A stretch of 24,486 bases of DNA from a virus, in IMG/VR virus record IMGVR_UViG_3300008113_000979, positions 1 through 24,486 of that record; one strand, given 5' to 3'. Of this stretch, positions 7,278 through 14,686 are shown one piece after another. The notes below the pieces were generated by a model that saw only the letters and a program-made list of their open reading frames with translations, made no database searches and had not been told where the DNA came from. The first letter of the stretch is position 1, and each line of letters begins with the position of its first letter. A program made the translations under genes and the position numbers.

Positions 7278-7583
7278 TTACCATTGAGCTGGTTTCTCTT
7301 TGAATTCGTCACCTTCTTTCTTCTTAACTGGAGCTGCTGCTGGTTTTTCAACTACTTTTTCTTTAACAACTACAGTCTTACCACCTGCTGCTTGTTGTTG
7401 TTGGTTTGAGTTAGTAATATTGATTACTGGAGCTGCTTGTTGTACTGGAGCTGCTTTTTCTTCTTCACCACCAGTTAATTTAGTAGTTACCCATCCACCT
7501 ACACCTAAGGTGATAGTTGAGGCCAATCCGATAAAAATATTTTTAAGGGATGTACCTGTGCTTTCTTGTTTTTCTTCTGACAT
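7278..7583 (-). CDS. Single-pass membrane protein with Gln/Ala/Lys-rich tail, 101 aa
   Basis: A polar start (MSEEKQESTGTSLKN) is followed by one hydrophobic segment at about residues 16-36 (IFIGLASTITLGVGGWVTT). The tail is low complexity: Glu/Lys, Gln-rich (NSNQQQQAA), then Val/Lys/Glu and Pro/Ala/Lys. This looks like an inner-membrane protein with an extended soluble tail, possibly spanning the periplasm. It sits between twin lipoproteins and a basic peptide in the same operon. Function unknown. Confidence 0.7.
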   Translation of the reverse strand: MSEEKQESTGTSLKNIFIGLASTITLGVGGWVTTKLTGGEEEKAAPVQQAAPVINITNSNQQQQAAGGKTVVVKEKVVEKPAAAPVKKKEGDEFKEKPAQW

Positions 7584-7595
7584 ATACTTTTATTT

Positions 7596-7967
7596 TTATA
7601 GTTTATTAAAATCTGTTATTCCTAATTGGTTATTATTTACATCGTATAAAGCAATTCTATAAGCTGATGTTGGTAGAGCATTAGTGTATACTTTTAGTAT
7701 ATTGTCACCTGCAACTACACTTACAGTTTCTTTAGATACTACTCTATTCGAGATATCAAATATTTTAATCGTAACTGTGCCTGCTGTTTCCAGCTTCACA
7801 TTCATTAGTACTTCAGTAGTTACAAATGGGCTTTGTAATTTAATCCCTACTGAATTTGCTATCTTTAAACTCTCAGCCATTACTGGTGGTTGAGGAGTCG
7901 GGATGTCTAATTTGCGGCAAGCTGATAATGCTATTGAGCATATCAGTACCAATAATAGTTTCTTCAT
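7596..7967 (-). CDS. Lipoprotein with beta domain, twin copy A, 123 aa
   Basis: A lipoprotein signal ends in the lipobox ALSAC at about residue 17, followed by RKLDIPTPQPP. The rest is a beta-sandwich-like sequence, with TVTIKIFDISNRVV and YRIALYDVNNNQ strands, resembling the C-terminal sorting-type domains of Bacteroidota secreted proteins in pattern. The gene immediately upstream encodes a related lipoprotein (CRKLDVPAPP), so the two are tandem duplicates. They are likely anchored in the outer membrane. The binding partner is unknown; the two large secreted proteins upstream are candidates. Confidence 0.75.
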   Translation of the reverse strand: MKKLLLVLICSIALSACRKLDIPTPQPPVMAESLKIANSVGIKLQSPFVTTEVLMNVKLETAGTVTIKIFDISNRVVSKETVSVVAGDNILKVYTNALPTSAYRIALYDVNNNQLGITDFNKL

Positions 7968-7970
7968 CTT

Positions 7971-8309
7971 TTAATTTATTATAATGGTTGTTTTATTGAC
8001 TTGGTTTCCACCTTCATCATCTAAAATCAGATATAAATATTTAACAGGTAGCGTCCTAGTGTAGATTTTAATAGTGTTTGTACCTACTTTACCATTAATT
8101 CGTTCCTTAGTTATGACCTGTTCCGTATCTTTATCTACTAATTTAATTATGTATACTCCCGCCTTATCTAGTTTAAATGATATATCACTGTTGTTAACTA
8201 CAGTGGATTGAGTAGAACTAAATACATCTACTATCTGGGGTGGTGCAGGGACGTCTAATTTTCTACATCCAATTAACAATAATGATATTAATAATAACTT
8301 TTTCATCAT
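7971..8309 (-). CDS. Lipoprotein with beta domain, twin copy B, 112 aa
   Basis: A lipoprotein signal with lipobox LLIGC at about residue 15 is followed by RKLDVPAPPQI, nearly identical to the start of the twin at 7596-7967. The body again alternates as beta strands (KAGVYIIKLVDKDT, TNTIKIYTRTLP). The tandem pair has diverged in the body but kept the mature N-terminus, suggesting that this part matters for sorting or binding. The ATG of a second Met one codon downstream is also possible. The start overlaps the stop of the lectin-domain gene. Confidence 0.75.
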   Translation of the reverse strand: MMKKLLLISLLLIGCRKLDVPAPPQIVDVFSSTQSTVVNNSDISFKLDKAGVYIIKLVDKDTEQVITKERINGKVGTNTIKIYTRTLPVKYLYLILDDEGGNQVNKTTIIIN

Positions 8310-10600
8310 TTAATCTTTACATTAAGTTTATTTAAATTAATTCCTAATGTTTCTACATTCTGTATTGATATTAATCCTAACACGTTATTTATAGTTGTTT
8401 TAGGTTTAAATACTATTTTATACCCAATATTAGATATTGAACCACCAGATGTATTTAATGATCCTACGCCTACTGATGAACCGTTATTTCTACCAAAGTT
8501 AGTAGATTGATTATTACTAAATTCAACCTTCGAATAATCTAATACTGAGTTGTCATAGTGTACTATAAATTGAGTGGCTCCTATTTCATTGCCATTTGGA
8601 ATTAATTTTATAGTTGCTATAATACTATCACCTACTTTTTCCATCATAATATCAGCTTCAGTAGTGCCAGCTGAATTTGTAGAAAACGCGGACATAGATT
8701 TTATATCTGATGTAGACATATTTGCTGCATTAGGTATAAAACTTGTTGGTTGGGATGAATGTGATAAATTAACATCTCCTTTCCAAGTTATATCTAAATT
8801 ATAAGCATTCAATATTCCATTTGTAAATGTAAATGGATAATCAATTCCAATAGGTAATGTGAATGTATTCCAATTTTGTTTTGTAATATTATCAAAATTC
8901 GTGGATGGTATAATTTTTATAGCATCTGCTATACTAGGAGTTGTTGACCACAATGATGTTGTTCCTTGTAAGTGTGTTAATAACAAATAACAATCTCTTT
9001 CATCAAATAAATTATCACCATTTATATCGGCATTATCAAATTGAATACCAGATGTAAAATATTTACTCTCATCTCCCATTATTCCTCTATCTGCAAATTC
9101 TCTAAATGCCAAATACACATCAGATACAGTAACAATACTTGATAATAAATTTGTATTTTGTGTTGCTGTCAAACTTCCAAATTCCAATTTATGAAATTTA
9201 TTCATTCTATTCTGCACAAATGTAAATTCCGCACTTAATCCCCAGAAGAAACTGGCTCGTCTTATATTAGATGAAAACGATGAACCTGCAAAATTAAATT
9301 GAGTTGGTGTATAAATCCAATATGCTGCCCAAGTTCCATCATCCCATTGATATGTTACTGGTCCATCCCATAAATCAAATAATTTCAAACTTGTAATACT
9401 ATTTGCTGAAACGCCTGTACCTGTAAATTCTCTTTTATCAATTAAGATCTGGTATCGTTGGTTTTGTGGTTCATAATCATATACTACGCACCATTCAACT
9501 TGTCCACCTATTGTATTTGCTTTAAATCCGGTTCCATTAATCTGTGTAGTATCCATTTGTGATGTCATGTTCACTCTACCAATACCATTCAAATTCACAT
9601 AAGGATTATTTGATGAAAATGTAGTATTATCATTTGATGTTAGTATTCTAGTTTTAAACATTGTTTCATCAACATTATTTCCAAAATTAAAATTAAATTC
9701 AGCTCGTAGTATATTACCATTTGAATGGTTTACGCTATTAGAATAAAATTCAGTAAATGTTGCATCATCGGGGTTAGTCCAAGTTCCAAATTCAACTACA
9801 TAAGCACAACTAAAATGATTAGGTAAATCGTTCCATTGAGAACCACCACCCCATTTAGTCACTGCGTAATCTTCATTGCCACTATTGTTTGGTTCACCGG
9901 GTGCCCAATTGTTGTACTGACCAACTATGTTTCCGGCGGTTTGTCCGTTTGATGTTTTAATAAGTGTTCCCGCTTCAGGTCCAGCATCAATTCTCCATTG
10001 TGCCTCAACTATTTCATCGGTTAGTGCAAACCAAATACTAGATTGTGGAACATTAGCAAATATAAAAGCATCTTCATCGGATGAAGTAATTGTTACCAAG
10101 TATCCTTGCTGTCCTTTGAAAGTTTGTTGCGATGAAAGTAGTTTAGCATTTGAATATGTTGCACCGGTTGATATTGGTCTATAAAAGTGTCCGTTTGATG
10201 GATTATAGAAATACCCAGTTGGATTAACAGTTGCCGATACTGATATTTGTATGTTACCTGCGGTAGCATTTGTGTTTACTTTTAACGTTGCTAATGCATT
10301 GTTTATATTAGCCATTGTGCCTGTAAACGCCAAACGAGTTTTGTTACCCGTAAAGTTAAATCCAGATGCTGGTGTAAGACCCGTTGTTGTACTTATATTA
10401 AATGTTGTTCCGGCTGGTGCTTGTGGTAAACCAATAGCACAAAGTAAAGTTGCGGTTGAATTAAATCCACTTAAAGAAAATCCACTAGCATCTTGAGCTG
10501 CTGTATTAATAATAAAAGATTTGGGTTCGGGAGCAGTCACTGACTGTCCAAACCCAAAGCTTGTTATTAAGATAAATAATATAACTAGTAAGCTTCTCAT
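8306..10600 (-). CDS. Large secreted protein with C-type lectin, dockerin-like and cohesin-like parts, 764 aa
   Basis: A signal peptide (about 1-19, ending FGFGQ) is followed by a beta-rich region to 125 and a C-type lectin-like domain at about 130-272. The lectin part shows WAPGEPNN (232-239), with the EPN sugar/calcium motif, and WND (256-258). A beta-rich region follows, then a dockerin-like calcium motif, NADINGDNLFDERDCYLL (about 523-540). A WKGD..SHSS motif (about 610) and a cohesin-like beta domain (about 650-764) end the protein. I infer a cell-surface or released carbohydrate-binding protein. It is a paralogue of the next upstream gene in its C-terminal half. A secreted lectin in a phage is unusual; host attachment, superinfection exclusion or biofilm binding are possible roles. 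Confidence 0.85.
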   Translation of the reverse strand: MRSLLVILFILITSFGFGQSVTAPEPKSFIINTAAQDASGFSLSGFNSTATLLCAIGLPQAPAGTTFNISTTTGLTPASGFNFTGNKTRLAFTGTMANINNALATLKVNTNATAGNIQISVSATVNPTGYFYNPSNGHFYRPISTGATYSNAKLLSSQQTFKGQQGYLVTITSSDEDAFIFANVPQSSIWFALTDEIVEAQWRIDAGPEAGTLIKTSNGQTAGNIVGQYNNWAPGEPNNSGNEDYAVTKWGGGSQWNDLPNHFSCAYVVEFGTWTNPDDATFTEFYSNSVNHSNGNILRAEFNFNFGNNVDETMFKTRILTSNDNTTFSSNNPYVNLNGIGRVNMTSQMDTTQINGTGFKANTIGGQVEWCVVYDYEPQNQRYQILIDKREFTGTGVSANSITSLKLFDLWDGPVTYQWDDGTWAAYWIYTPTQFNFAGSSFSSNIRRASFFWGLSAEFTFVQNRMNKFHKLEFGSLTATQNTNLLSSIVTVSDVYLAFREFADRGIMGDESKYFTSGIQFDNADINGDNLFDERDCYLLLTHLQGTTSLWSTTPSIADAIKIIPSTNFDNITKQNWNTFTLPIGIDYPFTFTNGILNAYNLDITWKGDVNLSHSSQPTSFIPNAANMSTSDIKSMSAFSTNSAGTTEADIMMEKVGDSIIATIKLIPNGNEIGATQFIVHYDNSVLDYSKVEFSNNQSTNFGRNNGSSVGVGSLNTSGGSISNIGYKIVFKPKTTINNVLGLISIQNVETLGINLNKLNVKIK

Positions 10601-12270
10601 TATTCTACTACAAGTTCTACTTTCTTACCAGCCGCATCTACTGCATCTGCTAATACGAAGAAGAATAACCCTGCAGTATTACTTACTGGTACTTTTGGTG
10701 TGAATATTAATTTATATGGAGTGCCTGTTTTAATTCTAGCTGTCTTTAACTGATCAATAGATCCAAATGTTAATCTACCTTCATCTTTAGTTGAGAAGTT
10801 AGTGATTGTAGAGCCAGTATTGAATATTACATTTTCTAAAGTTAATTTAGTTGAATCGTAGTTCATTACTACTTGTAAACCTGCTAAACCTTCTTTAGTT
10901 AATCCACAAGCTAAAACTACTTTACCATTCTCAATTGTTGAAATAATATTTAAACTAGCTTTCTCTACTTCAGTCTTTTCATAAGCATTACTCATAGTAG
11001 AAGTCATTGCCATAGTTTTAATTGTAGCTATGTCTGCTGTTCCTGGATTTGCTTTGTTAGTATAGATGCCTGCAGCTATTCTTGCAGCAATAGTATCTGG
11101 ATGAGATGAATGTGACCAATCTAAATCACCAGCCCAAGCAAATACAGCATCTACTGTTTGGTTTGAATTAGTAATGTATACTCTGTTTTTAGTTGTTCCA
11201 TCCAACCAACTTTGATTTAATAAACCACTATGCCATCTCCAAGATGTAGCTGTTGATGTTGGAATAAACGCTTGAGCTGATACATCTTGTCCCATTACAT
11301 AGGCAAATGAATAATAAGCGTCTGATTCGTTAAATGTGTTATCGTTTTTAGTTACATTGCCTATTTTCTTTTCTAATACTGGACGAGTGAAGAAAGTAGC
11401 ATTACCACTAATATCAGTTTGAGAATGTCCTAAGAATGCCTTATAAGCATCTGATACAGTAATTACGTTGTTCATCCACTGCTTTTGAGAAGCAGGACTA
11501 ACAAATACACCTAAGCTATCACCTACTTTTACTTGTGTTGTAAATGTAGCTTCACCACTAGCATCTAATGGTAATTGAGCAATTGGTTGTTGTGACCAGT
11601 CAATATCACCTGTTCCATCGTTCTTTAATCTCATCAACTGAACATTATGATCAGTAATATTATATCCTGAAGGGAATAATACTCTTACTTTAAATTGAGA
11701 TGTGTTACCGGTTACGTTAGTTAATGAAGCGTTAATGTTTGGTCTTGTGATTGGTGAAATATAAACTGAAGCATCGTTGATAGCATATGCTAAGTCTAAT
11801 TTATGAATGTCGTTATATGCACCTAAATCTTTAATAACATATTTTTGAGTTGCAATATCGCCATTGATAGACGCATCGGCTCTTTGTACTGTTAATTGAC
11901 CTACATTCCAATCAGCATTGGTAGCATAAGACCAAGGTGAGGCCTGATACTGCGCGTATAATGAAGTATCTGATGCAGTATTAGATGGAGTGAATTTGTA
12001 GTTGTTCCAGTTTGTAAAATATGTTTGTACTGATGTTCCTTGAGAGAATACAGTACTGTTTGGTACTAATGTTAGTGCCTTGTTGTTAAATTGATATCTT
12101 AACCAGAAGTAACGTGGTGTTGTTGTACCTCTAGTTACAGTATATTTCACAGTAACTGTATCACCTACTTTAACATTAGATGAAGGAGTTACTGTTTGGT
12201 TGACGACTAACTGTGCGTCAGCTGCTAGGGACATCAATAATACCCCTATAATTACTATTAATTTTTTCAT
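10600..12270 (-). CDS. Large secreted protein with cohesin/dockerin-like parts, 556 aa
   Basis: A signal peptide (about 1-20, LAADAQ) is followed by an N-terminal beta domain with VKVGDTVTVKYTVT, typical of cohesin-like or PKD-like folds. A central region carries two dockerin-like helices, ITVSDAYKAFLG (about 272-283) and FNESDAYYSFAYVMG (about 318), without the full calcium loop. Then comes WAGDLDWSHSS (about 388) and a C-terminal cohesin-like domain (about 440-556). The VSDxYxAF, GD..xSHSS and C-terminal parts match the 764-residue neighbour, so the two arose by duplication. I infer an exported structural or adhesive protein. The stop and the next start overlap by one base (TAATG). Confidence 0.8.
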   Translation of the reverse strand: MKKLIVIIGVLLMSLAADAQLVVNQTVTPSSNVKVGDTVTVKYTVTRGTTTPRYFWLRYQFNNKALTLVPNSTVFSQGTSVQTYFTNWNNYKFTPSNTASDTSLYAQYQASPWSYATNADWNVGQLTVQRADASINGDIATQKYVIKDLGAYNDIHKLDLAYAINDASVYISPITRPNINASLTNVTGNTSQFKVRVLFPSGYNITDHNVQLMRLKNDGTGDIDWSQQPIAQLPLDASGEATFTTQVKVGDSLGVFVSPASQKQWMNNVITVSDAYKAFLGHSQTDISGNATFFTRPVLEKKIGNVTKNDNTFNESDAYYSFAYVMGQDVSAQAFIPTSTATSWRWHSGLLNQSWLDGTTKNRVYITNSNQTVDAVFAWAGDLDWSHSSHPDTIAARIAAGIYTNKANPGTADIATIKTMAMTSTMSNAYEKTEVEKASLNIISTIENGKVVLACGLTKEGLAGLQVVMNYDSTKLTLENVIFNTGSTITNFSTKDEGRLTFGSIDQLKTARIKTGTPYKLIFTPKVPVSNTAGLFFFVLADAVDAAGKKVELVVE

Positions 12271-12272
12271 AG

Positions 12273-12923
12273 TTATTTTTCGAATAGTTTAGTGATTAGT
12301 TTATCACAACCTTTCTTTAGAGCATTGCTTAATGATGTTTGATTAAATTTTCCACCTTGATCTACAAGTAAAGTAGACATAGAAATTTCAGATGAAGATT
12401 CTTCAACAATTATTTCCTTTTCTTTTATACCGTCTTTGTATAGGATTCCTTTTAAACGAATAACTACTTCATCTTCACCTTTATGGAATACTGAAATACT
12501 TTTCTTTGTAGTTAGTACGTCTAAATAGATAATTTCAACACGTAGTTTATTTTCAGCATCTGGAGATAGATTATATCCTTTGTCTTGTAAGTACTCTTCT
12601 AGTACGTTTTTAACACCGAATTCTAAATTGCGGTTACCTGCTAATTTACCAACAACTACTTTGTTAGTAACCTTTTCAACGTAGATATGTTCATCTGCGT
12701 TATACCAGATATTACCAGGATGGTTTTTGAATGTACCATCCATTCTCCAAGTAATTTCATTTGCTATTTGGGTTGCATATTCACTTCTACCACTAAATTC
12801 CAAGAATACCATGAAGACTTGGAATAGAAAAGCAAGGCCTATAAATGATAAGGCACTTATTAAGAATAAATGGAATAGTTTGTCACGTAGGCTGATGGCC
12901 AGAGATGTGGCTCTTTGTTTCAT
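12273..12923 (-). CDS. Membrane-anchored envelope protein, possibly CsgG/FlgO-like, 216 aa
   Basis: Residues 1-16 are polar and basic, then a hydrophobic segment at about 17-42 (FHLFLISALSFIGLAFLF) anchors the protein as a signal anchor. The body is a mixed alpha/beta domain with VVVGKLAGNRNLEFGVKNVLEEYL (helix after strand), charged beta strands (DEVVIRLKGILYK) and a final helix NALKKGCDKLITKLFEK. That layout, and the last helix in particular, recalls the CsgG-like protein at 5197-5913, so I suggest a shared fold with low certainty. It is the first gene of the export operon, 3 bases before the 556-residue secreted protein. Confidence 0.65.
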   Translation of the reverse strand: MKQRATSLAISLRDKLFHLFLISALSFIGLAFLFQVFMVFLEFSGRSEYATQIANEITWRMDGTFKNHPGNIWYNADEHIYVEKVTNKVVVGKLAGNRNLEFGVKNVLEEYLQDKGYNLSPDAENKLRVEIIYLDVLTTKKSISVFHKGEDEVVIRLKGILYKDGIKEKEIIVEESSSEISMSTLLVDQGGKFNQTSLSNALKKGCDKLITKLFEK

Positions 12924-12964
12924 CTTTTAATTTTTTAATTGGTTCGGACATAAATATGACAGAG

Positions 12965-12988
12965 AAGGCAACCATTTCTGGTTGCCTT
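12965..12988 (-). terminator. Terminator downstream of tmRNA
   Basis: AAGGCAACC and GGTTGCCTT form a perfect 9 bp stem with a 6-base loop. On the minus strand it follows the tmRNA 3' end by 17 bases and is followed by CTCTGTCATATTT, a modest U-rich tract. It probably ends the tmRNA transcript before the export operon. Confidence 0.7.
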
Positions 12989-13005
12989 AAAAGATGAACA
13001 ATAAG

Positions 13006-13312
13006 TGGAGATGACGGGAGTCGAACCCGTGTCTTGCTAAGTATTCATAATACCAGCATATCACATGCTTAGATCTGATAAATCTGATCAGTAGGGGCGA
13101 ACCGATATGGTCGACTTCCACCACCTGATTTATGACATCAGGAAACTAATTCACAGTCCTTATTTAATGAGTCGACCTACGAACGCCATAAGGTCGTCGA
13201 AGGTCATAGTTGACAATTCGTCATTTATTTGTTTGTAGCTTTTTAAGACGACACTACCGAACGTCTGCATGTGGTACTACCAATCGCATAGCAATCAATA
13301 CCAAACATCCCC
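13006..13312 (-). ncRNA. ssrA: tmRNA (ssrA), complete, with unusual tag
   Basis: The 5' end GGGGATG (13312-13306) pairs with CATCTCC at the 3' end (13013-13007), followed by A; CCA is not encoded. The T-arm is CGGGTTCGACTCCCG. The first pseudoknot is visible: AGACG pairs with CGTCT, and its loop GTAGT pairs with GCTAC in the AAAAAGCTAC stretch. Eleven to twelve bases later, with U at -5 and A at -4, the resume codon is GAC at 13222-13220. The frame then encodes DELSTMTFDDLMAFVGRLIK, with stop TAA at 13162-13160. tmRNA plus SmpB rescues stalled ribosomes and tags the product. The usual degradation end LAA is absent. A hairpin CGACCT/AGGTCG lies inside the tag frame. It sits 5 bases past the stop of the gene at 13318. 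Confidence 0.92.
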
Positions 13313-13317
13313 ATATT

Positions 13318-13641
13318 TTAAAGAACTTCTAGTTTTGGCTTACGGCCACGTTTCTTACCTTCCAGTATCTTTTTAATCTCAGCACATAGCTCATATTCTT
13401 CCATTGCAATCAAATCGTTCATGCAATTGCCTAATAATTCTTTGTATTGTACTTTTTCTATACTGAATGTAAGTTGATCCATGCTTTTAAACGTAATATC
13501 AAATATGTCTATTTGATCTTTGTCTCGTTTGTAAGCACTAAGGACACATTTAACCATTTTCATGATTAAGTCAGGATTACGGTCTTTCAACATCCCGTAA
13601 AATTCCTGCGCGTTTTTAAGACTCAAACAATGGCACGCCAT
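13318..13641 (-). CDS. Small protein with UVR-like helix and AT-hook-like tail, 107 aa
   Basis: I place the start at the ATG at 13641 (MACHCLSLKN); a longer frame starts inside tRNA-Leu and is an artefact. The N-terminus holds CHC. The body is helical and ends with EEYELCAEIKKILEGKKRG, similar to UVR motifs (Tyr, acidic and paired helices) that mediate contacts in UvrB, ClpC and McsA proteins. The last part, KKRGRKPK, resembles an AT-hook. A protein at 21509-21811 has a comparable final helix (YTKCIEIRDLIKQI). Function unknown; it lies between tRNA-Leu and tmRNA in one transcript. Confidence 0.7.
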   Translation of the reverse strand: MACHCLSLKNAQEFYGMLKDRNPDLIMKMVKCVLSAYKRDKDQIDIFDITFKSMDQLTFSIEKVQYKELLGNCMNDLIAMEEYELCAEIKKILEGKKRGRKPKLEVL

Positions 13642-13653
13642 GTCTATAATTAT

Positions 13654-13743
13654 TGGTGCCCCCAGCGGGAATCGAACCCGCACGGACTTTTTCGGTCCAC
13701 AGGATTTTAAGTCCTGCGTGTCTACCTATTCCACCACAAGGGC
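13654..13743 (-). tRNA. tRNA-Leu(UAA), CCA encoded
   Basis: Acceptor GCCCTTG (13743-13737) pairs with TGGGGGC; T-arm GCGGGTTCGATTCCCGC; anticodon loop CTTAAAA gives UAA. It has a long variable arm, as in Leu tRNAs, and ends ACCA. It is processed from a transcript with flanking coding genes. Confidence 0.95.
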
Positions 13744-13770
13744 ATAAATTACTGTTCTTTAACTTATTTT

Positions 13771-14013
13771 TTATTTTTTATTAGTTAATTTAGATTCTAA
13801 TCTATCAAGACGTGAATCCATTTGACGATAGATATTTTGTGTTTCTTCGTTTATTGTTTTATAAACATTTTCGATTTCACGAGATAACGATATTTCATTA
13901 TGCTCAATTTGTTTTTTTACTTTATTTACCTTAACGAATGCGTAAACAGCAACTATTGCCGTAGCAATAACCACCACAGACGCTATCCCTAAAACGAATG
14001 ATAGTATTTCCAT
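13771..14013 (-). CDS. Single-pass membrane protein with coiled coil, 80 aa
   Basis: The real start is the ATG at 14013 (MEILSFVLGIASVVVIATAI); a longer frame reads back into the tRNA-like gene. Residues 5-27 form a transmembrane helix, followed by VKVNKVKKQIEHNEISLSRE and a heptad-rich coiled coil to the basic end (RLDRLESKLTNKK). Size and layout resemble phage i-spanins or small envelope proteins. It is embedded between two RNA genes. Confidence 0.75.
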   Translation of the reverse strand: MEILSFVLGIASVVVIATAIVAVYAFVKVNKVKKQIEHNEISLSREIENVYKTINEETQNIYRQMDSRLDRLESKLTNKK

Positions 14014-14051
14014 AATTTGTTTCTCCTTATATGTCAAAGAACAGTAATTTG

Positions 14052-14208
14052 CTGTAAGGGTTGGAATCGAACCAACACGCGGCGATTCAATAAACGACAT
14101 TTGTGCTGCAGCTTGTGGTCAACCCTTATCGTTTATCTATCTCGAGCTCCGCACCCACGAGACGAGTGGGCGTGTCTGCCATAGCCTAGGCTATTTCACC
14201 ACCTTACA
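14052..14208 (-). tRNA. Oversized class II tRNA-like gene, about 157 nt
   Basis: Acceptor TGTAAGG (14208-14202) pairs fully with CCTTACA (14059-14053); the T-arm is GTTGG-TTCGATT-CCAAC. The D-arm resembles tRNA-Leu (GTGAAAT...GGCAGACAC) but carries an extra palindrome AGCCTAGGCT. The anticodon-position hairpin is CCCAC-TCGTCTC-GTGGG, with C instead of U at position 33, so the anticodon (GUC if read normally) is uncertain. The variable region is about 80 bases, closed by GCGG/CCGC and containing an 8 bp stem ATAAACGA/TCGTTTAT. It could be a degenerate tRNA, a tRNA with an insertion, or a tRNA-mimic RNA. Its 5' end overlaps the stop of the gene at 14204. Confidence 0.6.
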
Positions 14209-14434
14209 ATTTTCTCTTACTACCACGTCTTCTTGCTTCCTCAGCTTCTTTATAAATACGAATCCAGGTTAGAGTAATATCTACCGGAGCTAATATCCAG
14301 CACATAACAATTAAACCTATACTTTCAAGTCCTGGTGATATGCCTAATCCACCTGCCATAACGTCCCTATTCCATTTTTTAATAGACATTATAATACAGT
14401 AAATAAAACAAGCAACATAATAAGTCCAGAACAT
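14204..14434 (-). CDS. Two-helix membrane protein, 76 aa
   Basis: Residues 1-17 (MFWTYYVACFIYCIIMS) and about 38-58 (ESIGLIVMCWILAPVDITLTW) are hydrophobic, with a glycine-rich loop between and a basic Arg/Lys tail (ARRRGSKRKL). The TAA lies inside the acceptor stem of the tRNA-like gene, an overlap of coding and RNA sequence. Two helices and a basic tail would fit a holin or anti-holin, but the function is not shown. Confidence 0.65.
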   Translation of the reverse strand: MFWTYYVACFIYCIIMSIKKWNRDVMAGGLGISPGLESIGLIVMCWILAPVDITLTWIRIYKEAEEARRRGSKRKL

Positions 14435-14437
14435 AAA

Positions 14438-14647
14438 TTATTGTTTAAAGTGTTTTTCAAGTGCTTCGATCTTATCTTCAGCATCAACTAACATTTGTAA
14501 TGCTTCTTCAGCATTGTTGTAGAAGTCTTTTGTTGAATGATCACCTATCCCTGCTGGGTGGTTCGACAACAAATCTAAAGTTAGTAATGCTTTTGATTTT
14601 TCAGCCATTGCTGATGTCATAAGCATATCGTATAATTCTTTTTTCAT
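14438..14647 (-). CDS. Hypothetical helical protein, 69 aa
   Basis: A soluble, mostly helical acidic protein (MKKELYDMLMTSAMAEKSKA) with a Gly/His-containing loop (HPAGIGDHSTKDF) in the middle and an acidic C-terminal helix. It is 3 bases from the next gene and shares its operon. I do not recognise a family. Confidence 0.65.
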   Translation of the reverse strand: MKKELYDMLMTSAMAEKSKALLTLDLLSNHPAGIGDHSTKDFYNNAEEALQMLVDAEDKIEALEKHFKQ

Positions 14648-14686
14648 ATAATGTCAATTTACAATCTTATTTTGACTTCTCCAAAT

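Noticed and set aside
12951-12982. Promoter of the family before the gene at 12923 (CATATTTA)
   Set aside because: The -7-like sequence is present but no TTTG lies 19-21 bases upstream; the terminator hairpin occupies that place.
13160-13230. Other tmRNA tag frames (MTNCQL, or a frame starting at TGA)
   Set aside because: They do not place U at -5 and A at -4 of the resume codon, and one begins with a stop codon.
13642-13683. Upstream extension of the 13318 gene (MRVRFPLGAP...)
   Set aside because: The extra residues translate the T-arm of tRNA-Leu. The ATG at 13641 is the first start outside the tRNA.
14014-14100. Upstream extension of the 13771 gene (MSFIESPRVGS...)
   Set aside because: It runs through the tRNA-like gene; the ATG at 14013 directly before the membrane helix is far more likely.
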